Position numbers and translations under genes: made by a program
Notes under the pieces: generated by a model
Told to the model about the DNA's origin: nothing
The model's input: only the letters and a program-made list of their open reading frames with translations
Databases searched by the model: none
Assembly: GCF_900209925.1 (NCBI RefSeq)
Contig: NZ_LT907978.1
Location: forward strand, 742,501 to 806,500
Source of the DNA: Anaerobutyricum hallii
Lineage (GTDB): Bacteria; Bacillota; Clostridia; Lachnospirales; Lachnospiraceae
Reading direction: 5' to 3'
Length of the DNA stretch: 64,000 bases
Shown: positions 53,997 to 63,479 of the stretch, piece after piece
How positions within the stretch are numbered: the stretch's first letter is position 1
How the letters are laid out: the number at the start of each line of letters is the position of its first letter

Positions 53997-55457
53997 TTAG
54001 TAAACGATAACAGGGAATCCTTCTTCTACATATTTATAAAGGACTGCGGCAGTAGAATATGGACAGTTTACACATCCATGAGAACCGTTGCCTCTGTAAA
54101 TAGAACCGCCGAAAGAAGAACGCCATGTTGCATCATGAAGTCCCTGACCACCATTAAATGGCATCCAGAAGCTTACCTTAGAAGAATAGGAACCGCCGCC
54201 TGCATTAGGACCGGTTAAAGTTGCGTTTCGCTGCTTGTAAGTGAGCGCATAAACACCGGTGTAGGTCTGGTGTCCTTTTGTTGGGTCCCCGGTAACAACA
54301 GAGGAGTTTACTTTACATTCTCCATTTACGAAGAGCCATACTTCCTGATTAGAAATACTTACTTCAACATAAGAGTTACCGATATCATTTTTAGCAGATT
54401 TTCTGCATCTTGCCTTGTAGGAATATACAGGTTCTCTTTCAACATCTTTTCCGGATTTTAGTTCTTTGATCAACTGGGCTTTTTCTTTATCGAAGTAGAT
54501 CTTCCATCCATAGTCACCACCGTATACATTGATTTTAGAACCGTAGGCAGTTGTGAAAGGACGGGAAGAACCCATCGTATTGTATTTAGAACCAAGTTTT
54601 TCGATATAGTCTCCCACTTTGCTTTCGTCTAAAGTTACTTTAAAGTCTTTGGAAATCTTAACCCAATCTTTGGATGTATTGTAATCAAGAGTTTCCTTTG
54701 TGTAGTCAAAATCATAGGTAATTGTGCCGCTGGCGTACTTATTCGCTTTGGCAAGTGCATCTGTCACAGCCTGATCTTTCGCATAGTATTTTGGAAGCTT
54801 GTAAAGATTTTCTTTTTCAAGATCAATCTTTGTAATACCGGTAGATAAGTCAGTTCCGATTAACTGAAGCAATGCTTTCTTTTTCACAGTGTTTCCGAGA
54901 ACTTCCGGAACAATCTCAAACTGGCTGTCTCCTGCTTTTATGTAAGCACTCTTTGGTGCGGTTACATTCTCTTTTTTGAAACATTCAAGATTATTTACAA
55001 CTTCCTCTAACTTCGCTTCATCATAAGTTACATCTAATTTAACTGTATATTTCTTTTCTCCAAACAGGTTTGTAAACCATAACCATGGATTCATAGAATC
55101 ATGAAGATCGGTAATCTGACTGCCGACATTGATTACGGTTCCGACATCATTCGCATCGATTACTTCAGTACGTTTCTTTTCTTTTAAGGAAATCTTATGT
55201 GATGCGAGATCATCTGTAAATGCCTTCTCTGCGGCTGCGGTATCCATCTCTCCGACTTTTACGTGATTGATTACGGTATTGTGTGGAAAATGATTGGAAT
55301 AATAGTAAACACCGCCACCGTAAACAGCGATTAGAAGAATAAGAATAACAGCTACGATGATTTTACCTGTATTAGAGGCTGCCTTCTTATTACTGCGGCG
55401 ATTTCTTGTTGCATTGCTGCCAGAAGCAGCATTCTTTGTTTGTGTATTATCACTCAT
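53997..55457 (-). CDS. L,D-transpeptidase with peptidoglycan-binding domain
   Basis: A 486-residue bitopic protein. After a basic cytosolic stretch, a membrane helix at about 32-52 (IIVAVILILLIAVYGGGVYYY) leads to PG_binding_4-like repeats (about 65-340) and a C-terminal YkuD domain. There HGCVNCP contains the catalytic cysteine with HDATW upstream. It makes 3-3 crosslinks or attaches proteins to peptidoglycan on the outside. The RBS GGGAG precedes the ATG. It is transcribed alone toward the anti-sigma remnant. Confidence 0.92.
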   Translation of the reverse strand: MSDNTQTKNAASGSNATRNRRSNKKAASNTGKIIVAVILILLIAVYGGGVYYYSNHFPHNTVINHVKVGEMDTAAAEKAFTDDLASHKISLKEKKRTEVIDANDVGTVINVGSQITDLHDSMNPWLWFTNLFGEKKYTVKLDVTYDEAKLEEVVNNLECFKKENVTAPKSAYIKAGDSQFEIVPEVLGNTVKKKALLQLIGTDLSTGITKIDLEKENLYKLPKYYAKDQAVTDALAKANKYASGTITYDFDYTKETLDYNTSKDWVKISKDFKVTLDESKVGDYIEKLGSKYNTMGSSRPFTTAYGSKINVYGGDYGWKIYFDKEKAQLIKELKSGKDVEREPVYSYKARCRKSAKNDIGNSYVEVSISNQEVWLFVNGECKVNSSVVTGDPTKGHQTYTGVYALTYKQRNATLTGPNAGGGSYSSKVSFWMPFNGGQGLHDATWRSSFGGSIYRGNGSHGCVNCPYSTAAVLYKYVEEGFPVIVY

Positions 55458-55592
55458 TCGTTAATATTCTCCCTTCTCAAAATAGTTTTGTTAAAAAAAA
55501 TATAAAGCTCAAGTAACAAAACAGTATCATTATAATACATTTCACAAGAAAATGATATTAATTATTCTTAAAATTCTGTTACAAATCAAAAA

Positions 55593-56078
55593 TCACATTG
55601 TTTGGATAAGCCTAAGAAATTCTTTGATCTGGTCTGGAGTACGCTTACTTAAGCTTGAGTTATGAAAGCGGGAATCCATGGTAACTTCCGGACCAAACCA
55701 GGAAGGTGCCTTATAAGCGTTGGCATGCTCGATATCAGGAAATTCTACCTCTGCCATACAAAATCCGCTGTAGTCCCCTTCAAATACATCTAGTTCAATC
55801 AGATAAGGGTCATCTGGAATCTTATAGCGTTTTTTTTCAATAGAAATCCCATCTTTTTTTGTAAGAAGATGTGCAAAAGATTCTTCTGACAGGGGCATCT
55901 CAACTTCTTCTCTTGCAAGAAGACCAGAAGATTTTAAGGTTAAGATATAGTCTGTATTCTTTTGTCTGACACGTATGACCGGTTCTGTAGAAATATAGGC
56001 CTGTGTTAAAGTGTCACAAGGGTAATGATTCAGGTCATCAGGTAAAGATTTTATTAAAAACTTTCTTTCGATTTCCAT
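55593..56078 (-). CDS. CYTH-domain protein
   Basis: A 161-residue CYTH (triphosphate tunnel metalloenzyme) protein. The EIERKF signature (ExExK) opens the protein, followed by IRVRQKNTDYILTLK with tunnel basic residues, EEVEMPL, KKRYKIP and the ELDVFEGDYSGFCMAEVEF acidic strand. Family members hydrolyse inorganic triphosphate or make cAMP; bacterial short forms are usually triphosphatases. It is monocistronic, 135 nt from the next gene. Confidence 0.92.
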   Translation of the reverse strand: MEIERKFLIKSLPDDLNHYPCDTLTQAYISTEPVIRVRQKNTDYILTLKSSGLLAREEVEMPLSEESFAHLLTKKDGISIEKKRYKIPDDPYLIELDVFEGDYSGFCMAEVEFPDIEHANAYKAPSWFGPEVTMDSRFHNSSLSKRTPDQIKEFLRLIQTM

Positions 56079-56252
56079 TTCAATTTTCCTTTCTAATCAG
56101 ATGAATTATTATAATAACGACGTATTTTTATATGATAGCATATTTTCTGAAGAAATAAAGTGAAAAAAGTATGACCAAGCTTGATAAAAAGAGGTAATTA
56201 AGCTACAATTAAGGTTAATGAATTTATCATAAAGACAAAGGAGGGCTTATTT

Positions 56253-56801
56253 ATGCGTTCAGTATATGTATTTTGTGCCGATGGTTTTGAAGAAGTGGAA
56301 GGCTTGACGGCAGTAGATTTATTAAGAAGAGCGGGTATCGATGTGAAAATGGTGTCCATTATGGGCAGGTTACAGATAACAGGCTCACATAATATTTCTG
56401 TGAATACAGATATTTTAATAGAAGATATCAGGGAAGAAGCGGATATGCTTTTACTGCCGGGCGGAATGCCAGGAACGAATTATTTAAGGGAACATGAAGG
56501 TTTAGCAGATCTTTTAAAGAAACAATATGAAGCTGGAAAGTGGGTCGCAGCTATCTGTGCAGCACCATCTGTATTTGGCGGTCTTGGTTTTTTGAAAGAT
56601 AAAGAGGCAACAAGTTATCCAGGATGTCTTGATGGTATTCCGGTTGGAGCATATAAAGAAGACCCGGTTGTTGTTGATGGGAATGTGGTAACGAGCAGAG
56701 GTGTAGGGACAGCGATTGCATTTGCGCTGAAGCTTATTGAAGTATTAATCAGTAAAGAGAAGGCAGAAGAGATTGCTGCTTCTATTATATACTCGGCGTA
56801 G
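56253..56801 (+). CDS. DJ-1/PfpI family protein
   Basis: A 182-residue DJ-1/ThiJ-type protein (YajL-like). The N-terminal VYVFCADGFEEVEGLTAVDLLRRAG has the conserved glutamate, LLLPGGMPGTNYL the oxyanion segment, and AAICAAPSVFG the nucleophile-elbow cysteine near residue 104. Homologues act as glyoxalase/deglycase or oxidative-stress proteins. GGAGGG precedes the ATG, and the downstream gene starts 11 bases after the stop. Confidence 0.93.
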   Translation: MRSVYVFCADGFEEVEGLTAVDLLRRAGIDVKMVSIMGRLQITGSHNISVNTDILIEDIREEADMLLLPGGMPGTNYLREHEGLADLLKKQYEAGKWVAAICAAPSVFGGLGFLKDKEATSYPGCLDGIPVGAYKEDPVVVDGNVVTSRGVGTAIAFALKLIEVLISKEKAEEIAASIIYSA

Positions 56802-56811
56802 GAGGAAGAAG

Positions 56812-57606
56812 ATGCAGCAGGAGAGTAAGATTGGATTTTTGTGGCAATATGTGATTGCCTGCGTCCATCCGTCTCAGTATAAAGAACTGATCAGGAAGAA
56901 AAAAGGAGCGTTTATTGGATATATCAGTGTTCTTATTATGTTTCTTGTTTTTATAGAGAACGTGATTCCGTTTGCAGCATGGACAGCGAGTGTGGGAGGA
57001 TTTGAGAACCTGTTTTTAGAGCGTATTCCTGGATTTACTTTAGAAAAAGGAGAGTTTCATAGTGAAAGTCCGATTGATTTTACTATAGGTGGTGTGGTTC
57101 GTGTTAAAGCGGATTCATCGGTAGAACAATTTAAGGAGTCCGATTTTCAATCAGACTATGTACAGGAGCTTTTGGTTGGAAAGAAGAATATTTTGATTAA
57201 AATGCCAAGTGGGAAGCAGGTTATTAGTCTTTCTCAGTTTAAAAACTGGAGGCTTAATAATCAGGGCTTGGTGGAAATGCTGCCTGCGCTGTATATGTTT
57301 CTGGCATTTTATCTGGTAGTGCTACTTATTACGAAAGCAGTACAGTATCTTCTTGTGGCATTGGCATTTGCTTTAATTTGCAGGGGAAGTGTCCGAAGAA
57401 GTGATGGGAAGATGGTGTCCATGGCAGAATCTTTTTATATTGCAGTGTATGCAAGAACATTGGCTGCAATAATCGGGAGTGTGAATGCGGCGCTTGGGTA
57501 TAGGATAGATAGTATGATTCTTATGATCGTGACAGTATTTATTACGATGGGATTTATCATGCGTGGAGAGATTTCTGTGTTGGATACACAGACATCAAAG
57601 GAATAA
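56812..57606 (+). CDS. DUF1189-like integral membrane protein
   Basis: A 264-residue protein. One membrane helix lies near 30-50 (AFIGYISVLIMFLVFIENVIPF). An extracytoplasmic region of about 110 residues follows, then three or four helices in the C-terminal half (LPALYMFLAFYLVVLLI, LLVALAFALICRG, MILMIVTVFITMGFIM). The layout and opening helix resemble DUF1189 proteins, with no known function. The ATG at 56812 is set by GGAGGAAG. It is probably co-transcribed with the DJ-1 gene. Confidence 0.7.
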   Translation: MQQESKIGFLWQYVIACVHPSQYKELIRKKKGAFIGYISVLIMFLVFIENVIPFAAWTASVGGFENLFLERIPGFTLEKGEFHSESPIDFTIGGVVRVKADSSVEQFKESDFQSDYVQELLVGKKNILIKMPSGKQVISLSQFKNWRLNNQGLVEMLPALYMFLAFYLVVLLITKAVQYLLVALAFALICRGSVRRSDGKMVSMAESFYIAVYARTLAAIIGSVNAALGYRIDSMILMIVTVFITMGFIMRGEISVLDTQTSKE

Positions 57607-57696
57607 TAAGTGTAAAAGAGTTCATAACGAACTTGAAAAGAGATGAATCAGTAATCTGTTGAGAAATCAGCAGAGAGGTTTAAGGAGGAATTTGTT

Positions 57697-58254
57697 ATGT
57701 CAAAGGTTATTATGGTTACCGGCGGTAGCCGAAGTGGAAAGAGCGTAATCGCAGAGCAGAAGGCAAAGGAATATGGAAAGCGCAGTGTTCTTTATCTTGC
57801 GACAGCGATTCCGGTCGATGATGATATGAAAGAACGTATCCGTATCCATCAGGAAAGACGAGATTCCGAATGGGGAACTTATGAAGGATACCGAGATCTT
57901 GGAGAAGTTGTAAAGAGTACAGAAAAGAATACGATCCTTCTTGATTGTGTTACCGTTATGATTACAAATATTTTATGTGAAGATGAGGAGAGAGATTTTG
58001 ATAAGATTTCTGCTTCCGAAGTAGAAAAGCTTGAGAACGAAGTTATAAAGGAACTGAGTAATCTTGTAAAGGCAATTCGTGATGAAGATAAGACACTTAT
58101 CATTGTATCTAATGAGGTTGGAATGAGTGTGGTTCCGTCATATCGACTTGGAAGAATTTTTAGCGATATTTCAGGAAAGGCAAATCAGGTTCTTGCTTCT
58201 TTAAGTGATGAAGTTTATGTAGCGATCAGTGGTCTGCCACTTCGTCTTAAATAG
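57697..58254 (+). CDS. cobU: Adenosylcobinamide kinase/guanylyltransferase
   Basis: A 185-residue CobU/CobP protein for nucleotide-loop assembly in cobalamin salvage. The P-loop GGSRSGKS, the catalytic IRIHQERRDSEWGTYE histidine segment, LDCVTVMITNIL and the NEVGMSVVP tail motif are diagnostic. No other corrin gene is in view, so this may be a stray salvage gene. AGGAGG precedes the ATG. The sortase gene begins a few bases after the stop. Confidence 0.93.
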   Translation: MSKVIMVTGGSRSGKSVIAEQKAKEYGKRSVLYLATAIPVDDDMKERIRIHQERRDSEWGTYEGYRDLGEVVKSTEKNTILLDCVTVMITNILCEDEERDFDKISASEVEKLENEVIKELSNLVKAIRDEDKTLIIVSNEVGMSVVPSYRLGRIFSDISGKANQVLASLSDEVYVAISGLPLRLK

Positions 58255-58262
58255 GTGTGCCT

Positions 58263-59066
58263 ATGGCTAAAAAGAAAAAAAGAAAAGGGAGCGGATTTTT
58301 TTCAAATCTGCTTCTTATATTGTGCATTCTCATTTTTTGTGTTGCAGCATGGAAGCTGTGGGGGTATTATAGACATTACCATGGTGGGAAAAAGGAATAT
58401 GAGCAGTTAAGACAATATGTGAAAGAAAATGCTGATCCTGACGAACAGAAAACGAAGAAGGGGAAGGATAACTGTCCGGTTACAGTAGATTTTGAGGCAC
58501 TTGCTAAGGTGAATCCGGATGTAAAGGCCTGGATCTATATTAAGGGTACGGGCATTAATTATCCGATTGTTCAAGCGGCAGATAATACGACATACCTTCA
58601 TCAGACATTTGAAGGAAAGGATAGTTTTATTGGTGCGATCTTTTTAGATGCAGGATGTGAACCGGATTTTTCTTCGGAAAACAGTATCGTCTATGGACAT
58701 AATTTGAAAAATGGCCAGATGTTTGGTATGCTAAAGAAGCATTATGATACAGAGTATAATCCGGATGCCGATTATAAAAAGCATCAGAAAATCTGGATTA
58801 TCACACCGGAGGAAGAGATAGAATATAAGGTGTTTGCAGCAAGAGAGATTGATGTTAATGAGGATTCTGATGTATATACGATTGCATTTGCTTCTGAGGA
58901 AGACTATGCATCTTATTTGAAGAATTCTATTGAAAAGGCACTTTATAGTCTGAAAACAAAACCAGACAGTGAAGAAGATATTCTGACATTATCAACATGT
59001 ACTTCTTCTTCGAAAGCCGGCCGTTTTATTGTGCAGGCAACACAGATACAAAGGACAGCAAAGTAG
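58263..59066 (+). CDS. srtB: Class B sortase
   Basis: A 267-residue membrane-anchored transpeptidase. A Lys/Arg-rich tip and a membrane helix (about 12-30) lead to the catalytic domain with VNPDVKAWIYIKGTGINYPIVQ, the histidine motif VYGHNLKNG, the cysteine motif TLSTCTSSSK and the arginine GRFIVQA. Class B enzymes typically attach NPQTN-like or pilin substrates. The ATG at 58263 is preferred to the GTG at 58257 because AGGTG lies six bases before it. Substrate genes are not obvious in this window. Confidence 0.93.
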   Translation: MAKKKKRKGSGFFSNLLLILCILIFCVAAWKLWGYYRHYHGGKKEYEQLRQYVKENADPDEQKTKKGKDNCPVTVDFEALAKVNPDVKAWIYIKGTGINYPIVQAADNTTYLHQTFEGKDSFIGAIFLDAGCEPDFSSENSIVYGHNLKNGQMFGMLKKHYDTEYNPDADYKKHQKIWIITPEEEIEYKVFAAREIDVNEDSDVYTIAFASEEDYASYLKNSIEKALYSLKTKPDSEEDILTLSTCTSSSKAGRFIVQATQIQRTAK

Positions 59067-59082
59067 TAGACAAGGAGTAGAT

Positions 59083-61128
59083 ATGAGAGAGAAAAATATA
59101 TGGGAGAGAATCAGGAATTCTTCGAATTGCAGAGTTCTTATTCTTAATCTGATTCTGACTCTTTGCCTGAATCTTCTTCTGGAATTTACGGAGAGGAGAT
59201 CTGTAGGTGAGGTGATTACATTTGTTCAGGAAAGAACATTTGTATTTCTCTATAATGGATTTATTATATTTTTATGTTTTTCCATTGTATTTTTAGTAAG
59301 GAAAAGGATTTTTGCCTATGTATTTATCAGTGGCTGCTGGGTTTTAGTAGCGATTGCGAACGGAGTAGTTTTAAGTGACAGAAAGACACCGTTTACGGCA
59401 GTAGATCTTACATTAGTAAAGTCAGTTCTGCCGATTCTTGGCAGTTATCTTGAAGTGTGGCAGATTCTTGGAATTGTCATCTTATTAGTGGTCGGGACAG
59501 GTGGTCTTGTATGTCTTTACCTTTATTCTCCAGAAGATAAGCGATCGAGGCATTTGGTAACAGAAGTTTTATGTACAGCAGTTACTGTAGTATGTTTTTG
59601 TGCGGTAACTTATGTCGGAGTCGGTAAAGGAATGCTGATTAAGAAGTTTGATAATCTGATCGCCGGTTATAAAGATTATGGAGTTGCCTATGGTTTTTGT
59701 GTCACAGCAATAGATACCGGGATTGACCGTCCGATTAATTATTCAAGAGAAACGGTAGACCGCATAAAGAAAAAAGTAAAAAAAGCAGAAAAGAAAAAGG
59801 CAGGAGTTGTACGTCAGCCTAATATTATTTTTATTCAGTTAGAGTCTTTTTTTGACGCAACAACAGTAAAGAATTTAAATATTTCAGAAGATCCGATTCC
59901 TACATTTCATAAGATTCAGAAAGAATATACATCAGGATATTTAAAAGTTCCGGTTTATGGAGCAGGAACAATCAATACAGAATTTGAAGTCATTACAGGA
60001 ATGAATATTGATTATTTCGGTACAGGAGAATACCCATATCGAAGTATTCTTCACAAAACAACCTGTGACAGTGTGGCCTATTGGTTAAAAGAGAAGAAGT
60101 ATGCATCAAGTGTGATTCATAACAATAATGCATCTTTTTATGATAGGGATGCCGTTTTTTCCAATCTTGGATTTGATAATTTTATCAGTATTGAAAATAT
60201 GGATATCGAAAGCAGAAACGAAGCCGGATGGGCGAAAGATTCTGTTTTGACCAGATATATCATGGATACTTTACAGCAGACAGAGAAGAAAGATATTATT
60301 TATACGATATCTGTGCAGGGGCATGGAGATTATCCTACAGATGATCAGAGTAATTCTCCAATTACCGTTTCTGGTGAAGGTTTGAGTCAGAGTTATCTTA
60401 ATCAGTTTACATACTATGTGAATCAAACAAGAGAAATGGATGATTTTATTAAAGAACTGACAGAAAAACTTTCCGATTATCCAGAAGACGTGATGGTGAT
60501 CGCCTATGGTGATCATTTGCCGGGAATGAATCTTGAAAATAAAGATCTCAAGAATAATTCAAAGTACGAGACACCGTATTTTATCTGGGATAATTTTGGA
60601 TATAACAAGGCAAATAAAAAGAAAGAATCCTGTAAAGTAGAAGCCTGGCAGCTGGCATCGAAAGTACTTGGCGAGGTAGGAATCTATAATGGATTTTTAA
60701 ATAAATATCATCAGACGATGCAGTCTAGTGAAAAATACCGTAAAAATCTAAAACTTTTACAGTACGATATGCTTTATGGAAGTGATTTTGTACGAGAAGG
60801 CAAAAAGCCTTTGGAACCGACAAAGATAAATTACAGCTTAGATCCTGTAGAAATTACAGAAATAAAAGAATGTGAAGATAGCTATTTATTAGTTGGAAAT
60901 AATTTTACAGATGCAAGCCGGGTTTTTGTAAACGGAGTGAAAGTGGCTTCAGAAAAACAAAGCAGCAGTGTGTTAAAAATCTCTAAAAAGGCTGTAAAGG
61001 AAGGTGACAAGATTACGGTTCATCAGGTAAGTGTGACAAATGAAAATATTACACTGAACCAGTCTGAAGAATATGAATTTCGTAAAGATAAAGTAAGATT
61101 GTTATACAAAAATTTGTATGATGAATAA
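59083..61128 (+). CDS. LTA synthase-type sulfatase-family protein
   Basis: A 681-residue enzyme of the LtaS/phosphoglycerol-transferase family. About five membrane helices occupy residues 15-185. The extracellular sulfatase-fold domain starts with NIIFIQLESFFD (metal-site Glu), has the catalytic T296 in GAGTINTEFEV, and the AYGDHLPG metal site. The last 90 residues (from about 590) form an extra segment with PVEITEIKECEDSYLLVGNNFT and VFVNG, resembling an IPT/TIG Ig-like domain. It makes glycerol-phosphate polymers or modifies glycolipids. AAGGAG precedes the ATG at 59083. Confidence 0.9.
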   Translation: MREKNIWERIRNSSNCRVLILNLILTLCLNLLLEFTERRSVGEVITFVQERTFVFLYNGFIIFLCFSIVFLVRKRIFAYVFISGCWVLVAIANGVVLSDRKTPFTAVDLTLVKSVLPILGSYLEVWQILGIVILLVVGTGGLVCLYLYSPEDKRSRHLVTEVLCTAVTVVCFCAVTYVGVGKGMLIKKFDNLIAGYKDYGVAYGFCVTAIDTGIDRPINYSRETVDRIKKKVKKAEKKKAGVVRQPNIIFIQLESFFDATTVKNLNISEDPIPTFHKIQKEYTSGYLKVPVYGAGTINTEFEVITGMNIDYFGTGEYPYRSILHKTTCDSVAYWLKEKKYASSVIHNNNASFYDRDAVFSNLGFDNFISIENMDIESRNEAGWAKDSVLTRYIMDTLQQTEKKDIIYTISVQGHGDYPTDDQSNSPITVSGEGLSQSYLNQFTYYVNQTREMDDFIKELTEKLSDYPEDVMVIAYGDHLPGMNLENKDLKNNSKYETPYFIWDNFGYNKANKKKESCKVEAWQLASKVLGEVGIYNGFLNKYHQTMQSSEKYRKNLKLLQYDMLYGSDFVREGKKPLEPTKINYSLDPVEITEIKECEDSYLLVGNNFTDASRVFVNGVKVASEKQSSSVLKISKKAVKEGDKITVHQVSVTNENITLNQSEEYEFRKDKVRLLYKNLYDE

Positions 61129-61227
61129 ATTAAAGCAGCTGTTCATAACAAATTTACAGCATGTGGCCTTTTGCTACGTATGGACAGTATGGACAGCTGC
61201 AAATAAGAGAAAACAGGAGGATAAAGT

Positions 61228-62763
61228 ATGTCAACAACAACCGCAATATTATGCGCCTTTGGCGTGTACTTGCTGCTGATGATTGGAATTGGTGTCTGGT
61301 GTATGAAAAAGACAACAGGAGCCGATGACTATTTCTTAGGAGGAAGAGGTCTTTCCGGTCCGGTAGCTGCATTATCTGCACAAGCATCCGATATGAGTGG
61401 ATGGCTGCTTATGGGACTTCCAGGTTCTGTATATGCATTAGGTACAGGACAGGCATGGATCGCTGTCGGTCTTGGACTTGGAACAATCGCAAACTGGTTA
61501 ATTATTGCAAAGCCGCTTCGTGCGTATACGATCGTGGCAAATAATTCCATGACTCTTCCGGAATTTTTCGGAAATCGTTACCATGATAAGAAGAAGATTC
61601 TTTTAGGAATCTCTTCAGTTATCATCGTTGTATTTTTCTTGGTATACACAGCCTCTGCGCTGGCATCAGGAGGAAAGCTTTTTAATACGGTATTTGGTAT
61701 TGATTATCATGTAGCATTATTTATTGGAGCAGCCGTTATTTTAATTTATACATTTATGGGCGGTTTCCTTGCAGTATGTACAACCGACTTTGTGCAGGGA
61801 ACCTTAATGCTTATCGCATTATTAGTTGTTCCGATTGTTGCATGGGGATTTGTAAGCGGAGATTTCTCTGCATTATTAACACAGAGTGGAGTGAATTCAG
61901 AACACTATATGAGTCTTATGTATAATGGAGATCATCCGATTACACCGATTGAGATTATATCTAATCTCGCATGGGGACTTGGATACTGCGGAATGCCTCA
62001 TATTTTGATTCGATTCATGGCAATCAAGAATGAAAAAGAACTTCGTAAATCATCTGTCATTGCAATTGTGTGGGTTATTATCTCTCTTACACTTGCCGTA
62101 GCAATCGGTGTGATCGGTCGTGCGTATCTTCTTCCGGCAATTCTTGGAGAAACAGCAGGAGCCCCATCAGCAGAATCCGTATTTATTCAGATGATTCAGG
62201 AAACATTTACAAATAAGATTAATCTTCCATTTATCGGAGGAATCTTTATCTGCGGTATTTTAGCAGCAATCATGTCTACGGCAGATTCTCAGCTTCTTGT
62301 ATGTTCCTCTTCTGTATCCGCCGATATTTATCAGGATATTTTTAAACCAGAAGCAACAGATAAAGAAGTATTAAATGTAGGACGAATTACGACAATTGTT
62401 GTCGCAGCACTTGCATTTATTATCGCCTGGAATCCAAATAGCTCTGTTATGGCCCTTGTATCTGATGCATGGGCAGGACTTGGTTCTGCTTTCGGACCAT
62501 TAGTAGTAATGAGTCTTTTCTGGAAGAGAACAAACCTTCCGGGAGCAATCGCAGGACTCCTTTCTGGAGCGTTAACTGTAATTATCTGGGATTATATCCC
62601 ACTGATCGGTGGACAGACTCCGTATGTCGCAACTGGATTATATTCACTGGTTGTTGGATTTATCATCAGCTTGCTCTTCATCATTGTAGTAAGCCTTATA
62701 ACAAAAGCACCGGAAGAATCCATTGTTGAAGAATTTGAAACCTATAAAGCATATAAAGAATAG
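61228..62763 (+). CDS. putP: Sodium/proline symporter
   Basis: A 511-residue solute:sodium symporter with about thirteen membrane helices. Conserved family segments are DDYFLGGRGLSGPVAALSAQASDMSGWLLMGLPG, the sodium-site helix ILAAIMSTADSQLLVCSSS, and the WAGLGSAFGPLVVMSLFWKR helix. These are close to the PutP group for Na+/proline uptake. GGAGG precedes the ATG. It is monocistronic and followed by hairpin E2. Confidence 0.93.
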   Translation: MSTTTAILCAFGVYLLLMIGIGVWCMKKTTGADDYFLGGRGLSGPVAALSAQASDMSGWLLMGLPGSVYALGTGQAWIAVGLGLGTIANWLIIAKPLRAYTIVANNSMTLPEFFGNRYHDKKKILLGISSVIIVVFFLVYTASALASGGKLFNTVFGIDYHVALFIGAAVILIYTFMGGFLAVCTTDFVQGTLMLIALLVVPIVAWGFVSGDFSALLTQSGVNSEHYMSLMYNGDHPITPIEIISNLAWGLGYCGMPHILIRFMAIKNEKELRKSSVIAIVWVIISLTLAVAIGVIGRAYLLPAILGETAGAPSAESVFIQMIQETFTNKINLPFIGGIFICGILAAIMSTADSQLLVCSSSVSADIYQDIFKPEATDKEVLNVGRITTIVVAALAFIIAWNPNSSVMALVSDAWAGLGSAFGPLVVMSLFWKRTNLPGAIAGLLSGALTVIIWDYIPLIGGQTPYVATGLYSLVVGFIISLLFIIVVSLITKAPEESIVEEFETYKAYKE

Positions 62764-62829
62764 TAATTTGCTGGGGACACAGACGCCGCTTTAGTAGAAG
62801 ATATTGAGCTAAATTGTAGTTAGCCTTCT

Positions 62830-62995
62830 AAAGAAAAAAGAATTGTGATAAGTTAGATTTTGTTCCGTTGCGCTAAGCATTCCATTCTGCCCGGAAAAAG
62901 AGGAACTTGGGAAAAACGAGTCCCAAGTTCCTATGGTCAGAATTCCATAGCGCAAAGTCACAAAATGCAATACTTATCACAATTCTTTTTTCTTT
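62830..62995. repeat. Long hairpin element E2
   Basis: Arms of 24 bases (62830-62853 and 62972-62995) pair perfectly. Inside are TTGCGCTA/TAGCGCAA and a second strong hairpin GGAACTTGGG/CCCAAGTTCC. It starts 67 nt after the putP stop and has A and T runs suitable for termination. Confidence 0.87.
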
Positions 62996-63089
62996 ACCAT
63001 AGTTTCCTTACAATTCAGCAGGAAATTTTGTTTCAGCGGCTGTCTGTTTTTAATAGCAAATAGCAAATTAGTGATTTCTGTTGGAAAGA

Positions 63090-63250
63090 GAAGGGGATTC
63101 CCCAAAAGATTATGATTTTTATTCAGAATGAAAATTTTCAGAAGGGAAATCTCTTCTTACGGAATTGTAAGGATATTATGGTGAAAGAAAACGGATTAAG
63201 TAGAAGGCATTGGCTGTCACTGTTCTCTGATTAAAAATTATAGACTTCTG
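63090..63250. repeat. Shared intergenic block before B2
   Basis: TTCTTACGGAATTGTAAGG and ATTATGGTGAAAGAAAACGG match 50205-50250. GGGGATTCCCCAAAAGATTATG is the inverse of the unit at 50313. Sequence 62996-63021 matches, inverted, the unit at 27799-27833. I see no gene in 62764-63644. Confidence 0.65.
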
Positions 63251-63308
63251 GACAATCTCCTTATTCCCATCCAAGCTTTAAATACTAATTTCCATCTGGA
63301 GCCAAAGA

Positions 63309-63436
63309 ACAGAAAACCAGAAATTTGATATAAAAGAAAATGTGATGTCGGAGCGAGTAAAAATGCCGAACAGGCATTTTCTACGAAGCGACTATCTTCA
63401 CATTTTCTTTTATATCAAATTTTTGGTTTTCGTTTC
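63309..63436. repeat. Family B hairpin B2
   Basis: Same core as B1 (GTCGGAGCGAG, inner AAAATGCC/GGCATTTT, GCGACTATCTTCA). The stem reads GATATAAAAGAAAATGTGA with its complement, where B1 has GATATAGAATGAAAA, so paired positions changed together. Confidence 0.88.
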
Positions 63437-63479
63437 TTTAGTTCCTCAAATTCGCATTTAAGCCCCATTCTCACCAACC

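Noticed and set aside
62860-63063. A 67-codon frame downstream of putP
   Set aside because: It reads through hairpin E2 and has no RBS.
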